From CAXXOK01 sp035399245 (lineage in GTDB: Bacteria; Bacillota; Clostridia; Christensenellales; Aristaeellaceae), in assembly GCA_035399245.1 (NCBI GenBank), contig DAOPIR010000087.1, positions 1-11,667 of the forward strand: 11,667 nucleotides of DNA, in the 5' to 3' direction. Positions 5,918-11,667 of the stretch are shown here, in pieces. The notes beneath the pieces are model-generated. The model did not search any database and was not told where the DNA came from. It saw only the letters and a program-made list of their open reading frames with translations. Numbering within the stretch: position 1 is the first letter of the stretch; every line of letters begins with the position of its first letter. The position numbers and the translations under genes are program-made.

Positions 5918-7471
5918 ATGAAGAGACGAAAACGGGTGCTGATCCTGCCGGTTGTGCTCAGCGTTGCGCTGTGCCTGTCGTCCTGTGTCAGCAACAGCAT
6001 TCCGGTGCGCGAGGACGAAAGCTACGCCCTGCCCGAAATAGAAACGAGTTATGCCGCGCCGATCGGGGACGCGTCGCTGGAATACACGCTGCCTGTGGTG
6101 TTTTATCTGCCGCGCCACGACAGCGATCGCCTGATTTCCGTAACGGATACCATTGCGTTTTCGGAAGGCCGGCTTACGGCGGAAAGCTTGGTACGGCAGC
6201 TGTTAGAGCAGTCCGGCAGTTCTATCGCGTCGCCGCTGGGCGGTGATGTGAAGCTGTCGCTGTACGGCGCCAATCCTGTGGAAGTAAGCGGCGATGTGGC
6301 AACGGTCAATCTGTCGGCATCGGCTTTGCAGCTGGACCGCAGAACCTTGTACCTCGTCAGCCAGGCCATCACCAACACGCTGACGGAAATGGATACGATA
6401 CAGTATGTGAACACGCTGGTTATGGATAAGAAGCTGGGCTTGGATCTGGCGTCTACGCTGCCGGTCGGCGCGCTGACGCGCACAATGGGTGAGGATATCG
6501 GCGCGCTGTACGAGCAGCAGCTTTCCTACCGTGTGCAAACGGGCCAAAACGCCGCTGACAAGCGCTTTACCGCCACGGCTACGCTGTATTTTCCGCTGTC
6601 CGCCCTCAACGGCATCATGGCGGAAGCACGTAATATCACCTTTACCAGCATGGAAGTGTCTGACATGGTGGTTGCGCTGATGCAGGAGATTTCCAGCGGC
6701 GCGACGATGGTTACGGGCACGCCCGCGATGCCGCTGCTTGCCGAATACCTGACCGAAACGCCCGAGATCACCCAGCCGTCCGGCCTCGGTGGCAGCCTGA
6801 TTACGCTGAAGTTCAGCTATCTGTTTGATGAAATGCTGCAAACGGTGGGCGTGTCGCGCGCCAGCTGTCTGGCGGCGCTGTGCTACACCATGACCACCTT
6901 CCTGCCAAACGTGGCGGGCATCGAGGTGTATATCGATTCCCAGCGGGTAGACCACGTGATGCTGGGCTCCACCAGCGGCATTCTGTTTGACGGGGGAATC
7001 CAGCAGCGTACGGATTATGCCGCGCTGCTGATGGACAACTGCACGCTGTATTTTGCGGACACGGCGGGCCAGAAGCTGATCGAGGTAGAACGCCCGATCG
7101 CGTTTTACCAGACCACCAGCCCGCGCGCGCTGCTGGATGCGTTGTTTGAAGGCTCGTCCATAGCGGACAGTGAGCGCAATGTACAGACGCTTATTCCCGC
7201 TGGCATGCTGAAGGATTCCGACATCATCGGCATTTCGCTGGATGGGGATACCTTGCTGGTGAACTTTTCCAACGCGTTTTTAGAGGTTGGGGATGGGATC
7301 TCCGCACAGAAGGATCGGCTTCTGGCTTACTCGCTGGTGAATACCCTGCTCCATGCCGCCAATGCCAAGCGCGTCGCGTTCTTTGCGGGCGGCAACCCCA
7401 TTGAGGGATTTTCGGATGAAATTGACTGGCAGGGCTGGTTTTTGGAAAACCTCGGGATTGTTGCTGAATAG
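5918..7471 (+). CDS. Large lipoprotein with three tandem GerMN-like units
   Basis: This 517-residue predicted lipoprotein has basic MKRRKR, a hydrophobic stretch and the lipobox LSSC with C23. Three stretches share one layout: a beta start (VVFYLP, ATLYFP or CTLYFA), a helix with LVRQLLEQ-, VVALMQE- or LLDALFEG-like sequence, then a strand such as VATVNLSASAL, LITLKFSYLF or LLVNFSNAFL, and a closing helix and strand. They cover about residues 56-171, 217-343 and 373-493. The third is the clearest GerMN match (with TLIPAGM); the first two are more diverged. The start ATG has GAGGGAG 7 nt upstream, overlapping the previous gene's TGA. It is the last gene of the operon, followed by a terminator. 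Its paralogy with the preceding lipoprotein suggests duplication. The molecular role is unknown; peptidoglycan or kinase binding outside the membrane is plausible. Confidence 0.85.
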   Translation: MKRRKRVLILPVVLSVALCLSSCVSNSIPVREDESYALPEIETSYAAPIGDASLEYTLPVVFYLPRHDSDRLISVTDTIAFSEGRLTAESLVRQLLEQSGSSIASPLGGDVKLSLYGANPVEVSGDVATVNLSASALQLDRRTLYLVSQAITNTLTEMDTIQYVNTLVMDKKLGLDLASTLPVGALTRTMGEDIGALYEQQLSYRVQTGQNAADKRFTATATLYFPLSALNGIMAEARNITFTSMEVSDMVVALMQEISSGATMVTGTPAMPLLAEYLTETPEITQPSGLGGSLITLKFSYLFDEMLQTVGVSRASCLAALCYTMTTFLPNVAGIEVYIDSQRVDHVMLGSTSGILFDGGIQQRTDYAALLMDNCTLYFADTAGQKLIEVERPIAFYQTTSPRALLDALFEGSSIADSERNVQTLIPAGMLKDSDIIGISLDGDTLLVNFSNAFLEVGDGISAQKDRLLAYSLVNTLLHAANAKRVAFFAGGNPIEGFSDEIDWQGWFLENLGIVAE

Positions 7472-7480
7472 GGATAACAA

Positions 7481-7518
7481 AAAACGGCTCGGATTGGCAA
7501 GGCCATCCGAGCCGTTTT
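7481..7518. terminator. Bidirectional intrinsic terminator after the GerMN operon
   Basis: A perfect 14-bp stem (7481-7494 with 7505-7518) with core ACGGCTCGGAT surrounds a 10-nt loop that can pair further (GGC with GCC). A-runs on the left and T-runs on the right give a U tract on both strands. It lies 9 nt after the lipoprotein stop and 7 nt beyond the end of glyS, so it serves both convergent units. Confidence 0.93.
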
Positions 7519-7525
7519 GTATTCC

Positions 7526-8911
7526 CTAAAACTGTACTTTGCTTTCCAGATACGCTTCCAGCTCATCAATGGGCAGGCGCACCTGCTCCATGCTGTCGCG
7601 GTCGCGCACGGTAACGGTATTGTCTTCCTGGGTATCGAAGTCCACTGTGATGCAAAACGGCGTGCCGATCTCATCCTGCCGGCGGTAACGCTTGCCGATG
7701 GAGCCGGTCTCGTCGTAATCCACCATGAAATTTTTGGACAGTTTCTCATATACGGAGGTCGCCAGCGCGCCCAGCTTGTTTTTCTGCAGCGGGAGAATAG
7801 CAGCCTTGTACGGCGCCAGCGCGGGGTGCAGGTGCAGTACTACGCGGCTGTCGTTTTCCAGTTCCTGTTCCTCATATGCGTTGCATAAAAACGCTAGCAG
7901 CACGCGGTCAGCACCCAGCGAGGGTTCGATCACGTAGGGGATAAAGCGCTCGTTGGTAATGGGATCGATATATTCCATGCTTTCGCCGCTCACGCGCTGG
8001 TGGGCCTTAAGGTCATAATCGGTACGGTCGGCTACGCCCCAAAGCTCGCCCCAGCCAAACGGGAAGCGGAACTCAAAGTCCGTGGTGGCGTTAGAGTAAT
8101 GGGAAAGCTCCTCCTGCTTGTGGTCGCGCAGACGAAGGTTGGCCTCCTGCATGCCGAGCTTCATCAGCCATTCGCGGCAGAAGGTGCGCCAGTAGCCAAA
8201 CCATTCCATATCCTCGCCGGGCTTACAGAAAAATTCAAGCTCCATTTGCTCAAATTCGCGGATGCGGAAGATGAAGTTGCCCGGGGTGATCTCGTTGCGG
8301 AACGATTTGCCGATCTGGCATACGCCCATGGGCAGCTTGCGGCGCGTGGAGCGCACGATGTTTTTGAAATTGACGAAGATGCCCTGCGCGGTTTCAGGCC
8401 GCATGTACAGCTCCGTGGCGCTGTCCTCCGTGACGCCCTGATGGGTTTTGAACATCAGGTTAAACTTGCGGATGCCCGTAAAATCGTGCTTGCCGCAGGT
8501 GGGACAGGGAATCTGCTTTTCTTCGATAAAGCTTTCGTACTGCTCGTCGCTCCAGCCGTCGGCCAGGATTTCTTCTCCCTGCTCCTTGCCCCAGTCCTCA
8601 ATCAACTTGTCGGCACGGAAGCGCGCCTTACAGGCCTTGCAGTCCATCAGCGGATCGTTGAAGGTGCCCACATGGCCGCTGGCAACCCACACGTTGCGGT
8701 TCATCAATATCGCACTGTCCAGCCCGACGTTGTACTTGTTTTCCTGTACAAACTTCTGCCACCAGGCACGCTTGATGTTATTCTTAAATTCCACGCCCAG
8801 CGGGCCGTAATCCCACGCGTTTGCCAAGCCGCCGTAAATCTCGCTGCCGGCAAAAATGAAGCCACGGTTTTTGCATAGAGCCACCAGTTTATCCATCGTT
8901 ACGTCCGCCAT
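7526..8911 (-). CDS. glyS: Glycyl-tRNA synthetase, homodimeric class II type
   Basis: The enzyme charges tRNA-Gly with glycine using ATP in the cytoplasm. The 461-residue length matches the single-chain alpha2 bacterial/archaeal-eukaryotic type rather than the two-subunit GlyQ/GlyS form. Visible signatures are the N-terminal FIFAGSEIYGGLANAWDYGPLG (17-38, in two overlapping parts) and ASGHVGTFNDPL. Four cysteines (C91, C94, C136, C139) form a likely zinc site. RPETAQGIFVNF and the motif 2 loop FRNEITP (204-210) follow, then the motif 3 segment EPSLGADRVLLAFL (329-342). A C-terminal anticodon-binding domain covers about 355-461. The ATG at 8911 has AGGAGGA about 6 nt upstream and begins at the family's usual point; upstream in-frame codons only read into noncoding sequence. 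A consensus promoter lies 40-68 nt upstream. The leader of about 33 nt is too short for a T-box. The gene is often named glyQS in some annotations. Confidence 0.97.
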   Translation of the reverse strand: MADVTMDKLVALCKNRGFIFAGSEIYGGLANAWDYGPLGVEFKNNIKRAWWQKFVQENKYNVGLDSAILMNRNVWVASGHVGTFNDPLMDCKACKARFRADKLIEDWGKEQGEEILADGWSDEQYESFIEEKQIPCPTCGKHDFTGIRKFNLMFKTHQGVTEDSATELYMRPETAQGIFVNFKNIVRSTRRKLPMGVCQIGKSFRNEITPGNFIFRIREFEQMELEFFCKPGEDMEWFGYWRTFCREWLMKLGMQEANLRLRDHKQEELSHYSNATTDFEFRFPFGWGELWGVADRTDYDLKAHQRVSGESMEYIDPITNERFIPYVIEPSLGADRVLLAFLCNAYEEQELENDSRVVLHLHPALAPYKAAILPLQKNKLGALATSVYEKLSKNFMVDYDETGSIGKRYRRQDEIGTPFCITVDFDTQEDNTVTVRDRDSMEQVRLPIDELEAYLESKVQF

Positions 8912-8950
8912 GGTTTTCCTCCTAATCATTACACAATCAAAAGTAGTATC

Positions 8951-8979
8951 ATGATATCTTTCAGCGCCGGCTTTGTCAA
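8951..8979 (-). promoter_or_regulatory. Predicted sigma-A promoter of glyS
   Basis: On the minus strand a perfect TTGACA (8974-8979) and TATCAT (8951-8956) are 17 nt apart. Transcription would begin near 8944, leaving a leader of about 33 nt before the glyS ATG. This makes glyS a separate unit from uxaC despite the shared strand. Confidence 0.8.
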
Positions 8980-9013
8980 GGATTACAAGCATTTCTGTGA
9001 CTTTCGCCATAGA

Positions 9014-9042
9014 AAATGGCCATGCGGGAAGCACAGCCATTT
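9014..9042 (-). terminator. Possible intrinsic terminator after uxaC
   Basis: AAATGGC (9036-9042, read on the minus strand) pairs with GCCATTT (9014-9020). The stem extends by five further pairs, two of them G-U wobbles that exist only in minus-strand RNA, to a 5-nt loop. TTTTCTAT follows on that strand, a weak U tract. It lies about 40 nt after the uxaC stop and before the glyS promoter, which fits termination of uxaC transcripts. Confidence 0.5.
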
Positions 9043-9083
9043 GGTAAAAGAATAAGGTCTGGTTTTCTCTTGCTGATTTCGCT

Positions 9084-10487
9084 TTAGCGGAAGGAGAAAT
9101 AAGCCTTGGCGTTTTCGTAGCAGATGCCCTTGACGATCTGGGAAAGCGTTTCGAAATCGTCGGGATACAGGCCGTCCTCCACCCATTCGCCAAGCACGCG
9201 GCATACGATGCGGCGGAAGTACTCGTGGCGCGGATAGCTGAGGAAGGAACGGCTGTCCGTAAGCATGCCGATGAACCCGGCCAGATAACCAAGATTGCCC
9301 AGCGAGACCAGGTGCTCGGTCATGCCCTGTAGATGATCGTTGAACCACCAGGCGGAGCCGTGCTGGATCTTGCCCACAGCCTCGTCGTTTTGGAAACAGC
9401 CGCAGATGGTGTCGATCGCGGCGTTATCATGCGGGTTCAGGCTGTAGAGAACCGTCTTGGGCAGTGCGTCGGCCTGCTCCAATGCGCCCAGCAGCTCAGC
9501 CAGCTGTTTGGAGGGCGTGTAGGTATCAATGGCGTCGTAACCTGTATCAGCGCCCAGGGACTGGTACGCAACGGGATTATTGTTGCGCGTGCAACCGTAA
9601 TGCAGCTGCATCACCCAGCCCATACGCTTGTATTCCGCCGCGACAAACAGGATGAACGCGGTTTTGAACTTCAGCACATCCTCACCGCTCAGCGCCTTGC
9701 CGGCGAGCTTATTTTGCATAATGCGTTCAATTTCGGCATCGGAGGCCGGCACATACATGGCGTAATCCAGCGCGTGGTCGCTGAGCTTGCAGCGGTTCTC
9801 GGCAAAGTAAGCCAGGCGCACGCGCAGGGCGGCCTTCAGGCTTTCAAAGGAGGTAATATCGACATTTGTCGCCTTGGAAAGTTTTGCAAGATACGCGGTA
9901 AACTCCGGCTTTTCGATATTCATGGCCTTGTCCGGCCGCCAGGCGGGCAGTACCGTCGTGGTAAAATCCTTTACCTGGAACAGCTTTTGGTGCCATTCCA
10001 GCGAGTCAATCGGGTCATCGGTGGTACAGATGAGCTCCACATTGCTCTGGTTGATCAGGCCGCGTACGGAGTAGCCTTCGCTTTGCAGCTTGGCGTTGGC
10101 AAGTTTCCATACCTCGTCCGCGGTTTTGGGGCTCAGCGTGCCGTGGTAGCCGAAGAAACGCTGCAGCTCCAGATGGCTCCAGTGGTAGATCGGATTGCCG
10201 ATGGATTTGGACAGCACCTCGGCAAACTTGCAGAATTTTTCATAATCGCTCGCATCACCGGTGATGAACCTTTCCGGTGTGCCGGCGCAGCGCATCAGGC
10301 GCCACTTGTAATGGTCGCCGCCCAGCCAGACCTGGGTAATGTTTTCGTAGCGGCGGTCCTCGTAAATCTCCTGCGGGTTGATGTGGCAGTGATAGTCGAT
10401 AATCGGGCAGCCGGCAGCCGCCTCATGAAAGAGACGCTTGGCGGTTTCGGTGGTGAGCAGAAAATCCTGATCCATGAATGTTTTCAT
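9084..10487 (-). CDS. uxaC: Glucuronate (uronate) isomerase
   Basis: UxaC isomerises D-galacturonate to D-tagaturonate and D-glucuronate to D-fructuronate, the entry step of hexuronate catabolism in the cytoplasm. The 467-residue length matches the family. It belongs to the amidohydrolase superfamily, and the metal-site H-x-H is visible as DYHCH (H33, H35) in IIDYHCHINPQEIYEDR. Other family signatures are WLGGDHYKWRLMRCAG, ICTTDDPIDSLEWH, MGWVMQLHYGCTRNNN, and near the C-terminus TDSRSFLSYPRHEYFRR (410-426). The ATG at 10487 has AAGGAG 8 nt upstream and gives the normal MKTFMDQDFLL start; an upstream in-frame GTG-type start would add only six residues. It is divergent from uxaA, the third enzyme of the galacturonate branch. 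The middle enzyme, UxaB, is not in the window. Regulation probably acts through the shared operator-like repeats described at 10547 and 10751. Confidence 0.97.
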   Translation of the reverse strand: MKTFMDQDFLLTTETAKRLFHEAAAGCPIIDYHCHINPQEIYEDRRYENITQVWLGGDHYKWRLMRCAGTPERFITGDASDYEKFCKFAEVLSKSIGNPIYHWSHLELQRFFGYHGTLSPKTADEVWKLANAKLQSEGYSVRGLINQSNVELICTTDDPIDSLEWHQKLFQVKDFTTTVLPAWRPDKAMNIEKPEFTAYLAKLSKATNVDITSFESLKAALRVRLAYFAENRCKLSDHALDYAMYVPASDAEIERIMQNKLAGKALSGEDVLKFKTAFILFVAAEYKRMGWVMQLHYGCTRNNNPVAYQSLGADTGYDAIDTYTPSKQLAELLGALEQADALPKTVLYSLNPHDNAAIDTICGCFQNDEAVGKIQHGSAWWFNDHLQGMTEHLVSLGNLGYLAGFIGMLTDSRSFLSYPRHEYFRRIVCRVLGEWVEDGLYPDDFETLSQIVKGICYENAKAYFSFR

Positions 10488-10505
10488 TGGCGCACTCCTT
10501 ACCAT

Positions 10506-10528
10506 TTGAGATCACAGGATGACCTCAA
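10506..10528 (-). promoter_or_regulatory. Stem-loop in the uxaC leader, next to the ribosome binding site
   Basis: TTGAGATCA (10506-10514) and TGACCTCAA (10520-10528) form a 9-bp stem with a 5-nt loop. The one non-Watson-Crick position becomes a G-U wobble in minus-strand RNA. The hairpin ends 5 nt before the AAGGAG of uxaC. It may stabilise the mRNA or affect ribosome access; alternatively it is a DNA operator. No U tract follows, so it is not a terminator. Confidence 0.45.
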
Positions 10529-10546
10529 GAATTGCTATTATATTGA

Positions 10547-10560
10547 TGTAAACACTTACC
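10547..10560. promoter_or_regulatory. Operator-like pseudo-palindrome, uxaC side
   Basis: TGTAAACACTTACC has GTAA/TTAC arms and resembles operators of LacI-family regulators, including catabolite (cre) sites, but has CA instead of the usual central CG. It lies about 15 nt downstream of the predicted upstream -10 box of uxaC, a place where a bound repressor would block transcription. A close match occurs on the uxaA side. Confidence 0.55.
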
Positions 10561-10575
10561 AGAGCCATCCCTGCT

Positions 10576-10603
10576 ATTATAGAATAAATCCGAAAAAATG
10601 CAA
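10576..10603 (-). promoter_or_regulatory. Predicted sigma-A promoter of uxaC
   Basis: On the minus strand TTGCAT (10598-10603) and TATAAT (10576-10581) are 16 nt apart. A second TATAAT in the same ten-base context lies 39 nt downstream (10537-10542) but has a poor -35, so it may be a weaker tandem promoter or a chance repeat. Confidence 0.6.
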
Positions 10604-10710
10604 GGACCTTGCCAAAACTCTTGCCGATCACCTGATATGGGAAGGCTGTGGCCGAATCGAGGAGAATAGCAAACATCGAAAGCCTTCTATCCCAAAGGAA
10701 CCGGCAGGAA

Positions 10711-10739
10711 TTGACGGATAGGCGGATGTCGGGTATGAT
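10711..10739 (+). promoter_or_regulatory. Predicted sigma-A promoter of uxaA
   Basis: TTGACG (10711-10716) and TATGAT (10734-10739) are separated by exactly 17 nt, about 58 nt before the uxaA start. The operator-like repeat at 10751-10764 begins 11 nt after the -10 box, covering the expected early transcribed region. Confidence 0.75.
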
Positions 10740-10750
10740 AGGCATGACAG

Positions 10751-10764
10751 TGTAACCATTTACA
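10751..10764. promoter_or_regulatory. Operator-like palindrome, uxaA side
   Basis: TGTAACCATTTACA has perfect TGTAA/TTACA arms around a 4-nt centre. It shares the pattern TGTAA-N-CA-N-TTAC with the site on the uxaC side and has the same position relative to its promoter. Binding by a uronate-responsive LacI- or GntR-type repressor is inferred; no regulator gene is in the window. Confidence 0.55.
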
Positions 10765-10797
10765 TTGCAACGCAAATTCAATGCAAGGGGAAAGCAT

Positions 10798-11667
10798 ATG
10801 AAGCAGATCATAATTATACATCCCGATGACAATGTGGCCGTCGCGCTGCAGGTGTTTCACCAGGGAGATACTATACAGGAAACCGGCTTAACGCTGCGCG
10901 ATGACATACCGGCGGGGCATAAGATCGCCCTTCAGCCGATTGCCAAAGGCGCGCCGGTCATCAAATACGGCATGCCCATCGGTATGGCACTGCGCGATAT
11001 TGCGGCGGGCGAGCATGTGCACACGCATAATGTGAAAACACATCTTTCGGGCGAGCTGACCTATACCTATACGCCAGCGCTGCATACCCTGCCACAAGCG
11101 CCTGTCAGAACATTTTTGGGGTATCCGCGAAAATATGGACGCGCGGGCGTGCGCAACGAGCTGTGGATCTTGCCTACGGTCGGCTGTGTGAATGATGTGG
11201 CGCGAACCCTGAAGGAACGCGCGCGGTCCCTTGCCGGCGGGGCGGTGGAGGCCGTGAATGCCTTTGAGCATCCGTATGGCTGCTCGCAGATGGGCGACGA
11301 CCAGGAAAACACAAGGAAGATATTGGCCGATCTGGCCGTGCACCCCAATGCGGGCGGCGTATTGGTGCTGGGGCTCGGGTGTGAAAACAGCGGTGTGGAA
11401 GAGATCAAAAAGCACATGCCGCCTTACGATGCAAGCCGCGTGCGCTTTATGGTGTCGCAGGATACGGACGACGAGCTTAAAGAAGGCATGCACCTGCTGA
11501 CTGAGCTTGCAGAGCGTATGCGGCAGGACAAGCGCGAAGCGGTCGGCGCGGATCAGCTGATCATCGGGCTGAAATGCGGCGGATCGGACGGATTTTCCGG
11601 CATCACCGCCAATCCGCTGGTCGGCCGGTTTTCGGACCGGCTGATTGCCATGGGCGGCGCAACGATA
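10798..11667 (+). CDS. uxaA: Altronate dehydratase, 3'-truncated by the window
   Basis: UxaA dehydrates D-altronate to 2-keto-3-deoxygluconate, the third step of D-galacturonate catabolism in the cytoplasm, using iron. The window holds the first 290 of roughly 490-500 residues, with the frame open to the last base. The N-terminal SAF-type domain (about 1-95) begins IIIHPDDNVAVAL and contains GEHVHTHNVKTHL. The catalytic UxaA domain follows with GYPRKYGRAGVRNE, LPTVGCVNDVA (C130), HPYGCSQMGDDQENTRKI (C162), VLGLGCENSG (C195) and GLKCGGSDGFSGITANP (C260). The ATG has AGGGGAAA about 4-11 nt upstream. The gene is divergent from uxaC and shares operator-like repeats with it. A related galactarate/D-threo family enzyme is less likely because the SAF domain and catalytic domain are joined in one chain and the neighbour is uxaC. 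Confidence 0.95.
   Translation, partial: MKQIIIIHPDDNVAVALQVFHQGDTIQETGLTLRDDIPAGHKIALQPIAKGAPVIKYGMPIGMALRDIAAGEHVHTHNVKTHLSGELTYTYTPALHTLPQAPVRTFLGYPRKYGRAGVRNELWILPTVGCVNDVARTLKERARSLAGGAVEAVNAFEHPYGCSQMGDDQENTRKILADLAVHPNAGGVLVLGLGCENSGVEEIKKHMPPYDASRVRFMVSQDTDDELKEGMHLLTELAERMRQDKREAVGADQLIIGLKCGGSDGFSGITANPLVGRFSDRLIAMGGATI

Larger units (their letters stand above)
10488..10797. other. 310-bp divergent uxaC-uxaA control region
   Basis: The region holds predicted promoters for both genes, two copies of a TGTAA-N4-TTAC pseudo-palindrome (10547-10560 and 10751-10764), and a stem-loop just before the uxaC ribosome binding site (10506-10528). It also holds a 10-bp direct repeat TGCTATTATA (10533-10542 and 10572-10581) and a 7-bp direct repeat GATAGGC (10717-10723 and 10737-10743). 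Long open frames crossing it have no ribosome binding site and no recognisable protein sequence. Between about 10605 and 10705 I see nothing distinctive. Confidence 0.7.

Noticed and set aside
4925..7471. Naming either lipoprotein lpqB or gerM
   Set aside because: The domain content (GerMN plus NTF2-like; three GerMN-like units) matches neither protein's usual architecture, so only the domain is claimed.
8000..8878. Open frame of 292 codons on the + strand opposite glyS
   Set aside because: It mirrors the glyS coding frame and its sequence resembles no protein family.
8912..8950. T-box riboswitch before glyS
   Set aside because: The consensus promoter leaves a leader of only about 33 nt, too short for a T-box, and no T-box sequence is visible.
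8912..9292. N-terminal extension of GlyRS to an upstream ATG at 9292
   Set aside because: The extension runs through the promoter and the uxaC end and matches no GlyRS; the ATG at 8911 has a strong AGGAGG and the family start.
10547..10560. Classical CcpA cre site
   Set aside because: It resembles one but lacks the central CG, and the closer match is to the second copy at 10751, so a dedicated uronate regulator fits better.
9333..10721. Open frame of 462 codons on the + strand opposite uxaC
   Set aside because: It is the antisense of a clear uxaC gene, has no ribosome binding site, and encodes no recognisable family; long antisense frames are common in GC-rich genes.

Overview
The window looks like chromosomal DNA from a member of the Firmicutes, probably a Clostridia-like anaerobe of moderately high GC. 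The reasons are strong AGGAGG-type ribosome binding sites, short intergenic gaps, GerMN (spore-germination type) lipoproteins, a homodimer-type glycyl-tRNA synthetase, and the hexuronate genes uxaC and uxaA. I cannot name the genus from sequence alone. No tRNA, rRNA, CRISPR array, insertion sequence or prophage was seen.

Layout. Positions 1-80 form a near-perfect fold-back that looks like an assembly or library artefact at a contig end. It cuts off the start of gpmI (36-1223, +), the cofactor-independent phosphoglycerate mutase of glycolysis. A bidirectional terminator (1234-1278) separates gpmI from a convergent octopine/nopaline dehydrogenase-family gene (1282-2370, -). A 397-bp divergent intergenic region follows, with a good promoter for a four-gene + strand operon: an OmpR-type response regulator (2768-3460), a membrane histidine kinase (about 3456-4928) and two GerMN-domain lipoproteins (4925-5905 and 5918-7471). 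The kinase and first lipoprotein overlap by 4 nt and the second lipoprotein follows 12 nt later, so they are probably translated together. A second bidirectional terminator (7481-7518) closes this operon against glyS (7526-8911, -). glyS has its own consensus promoter. Upstream of it lies uxaC (9084-10487, -), and divergent to that is uxaA (10798 to the window end, +, truncated).

How the genes work together. gpmI and glyS are housekeeping. uxaC and uxaA are the first and third steps of D-galacturonate breakdown (uronate isomerase, altronate dehydratase). Their shared 310-bp control region carries two copies of the same pseudo-palindrome (TGTAA-N4-TTAC), each just downstream of a predicted -10 box, which suggests joint repression by one regulator.

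The most interesting part is the two-component/GerMN operon. It resembles in layout the actinobacterial mtrA-mtrB-lpqB locus, where the GerMN lipoprotein LpqB works with the MtrB kinase. Here there are two lipoproteins, and the second appears to contain three tandem GerMN-like units. The kinase also lacks any ATG, GTG or TTG start between the regulator's stop codon and its first membrane helix.
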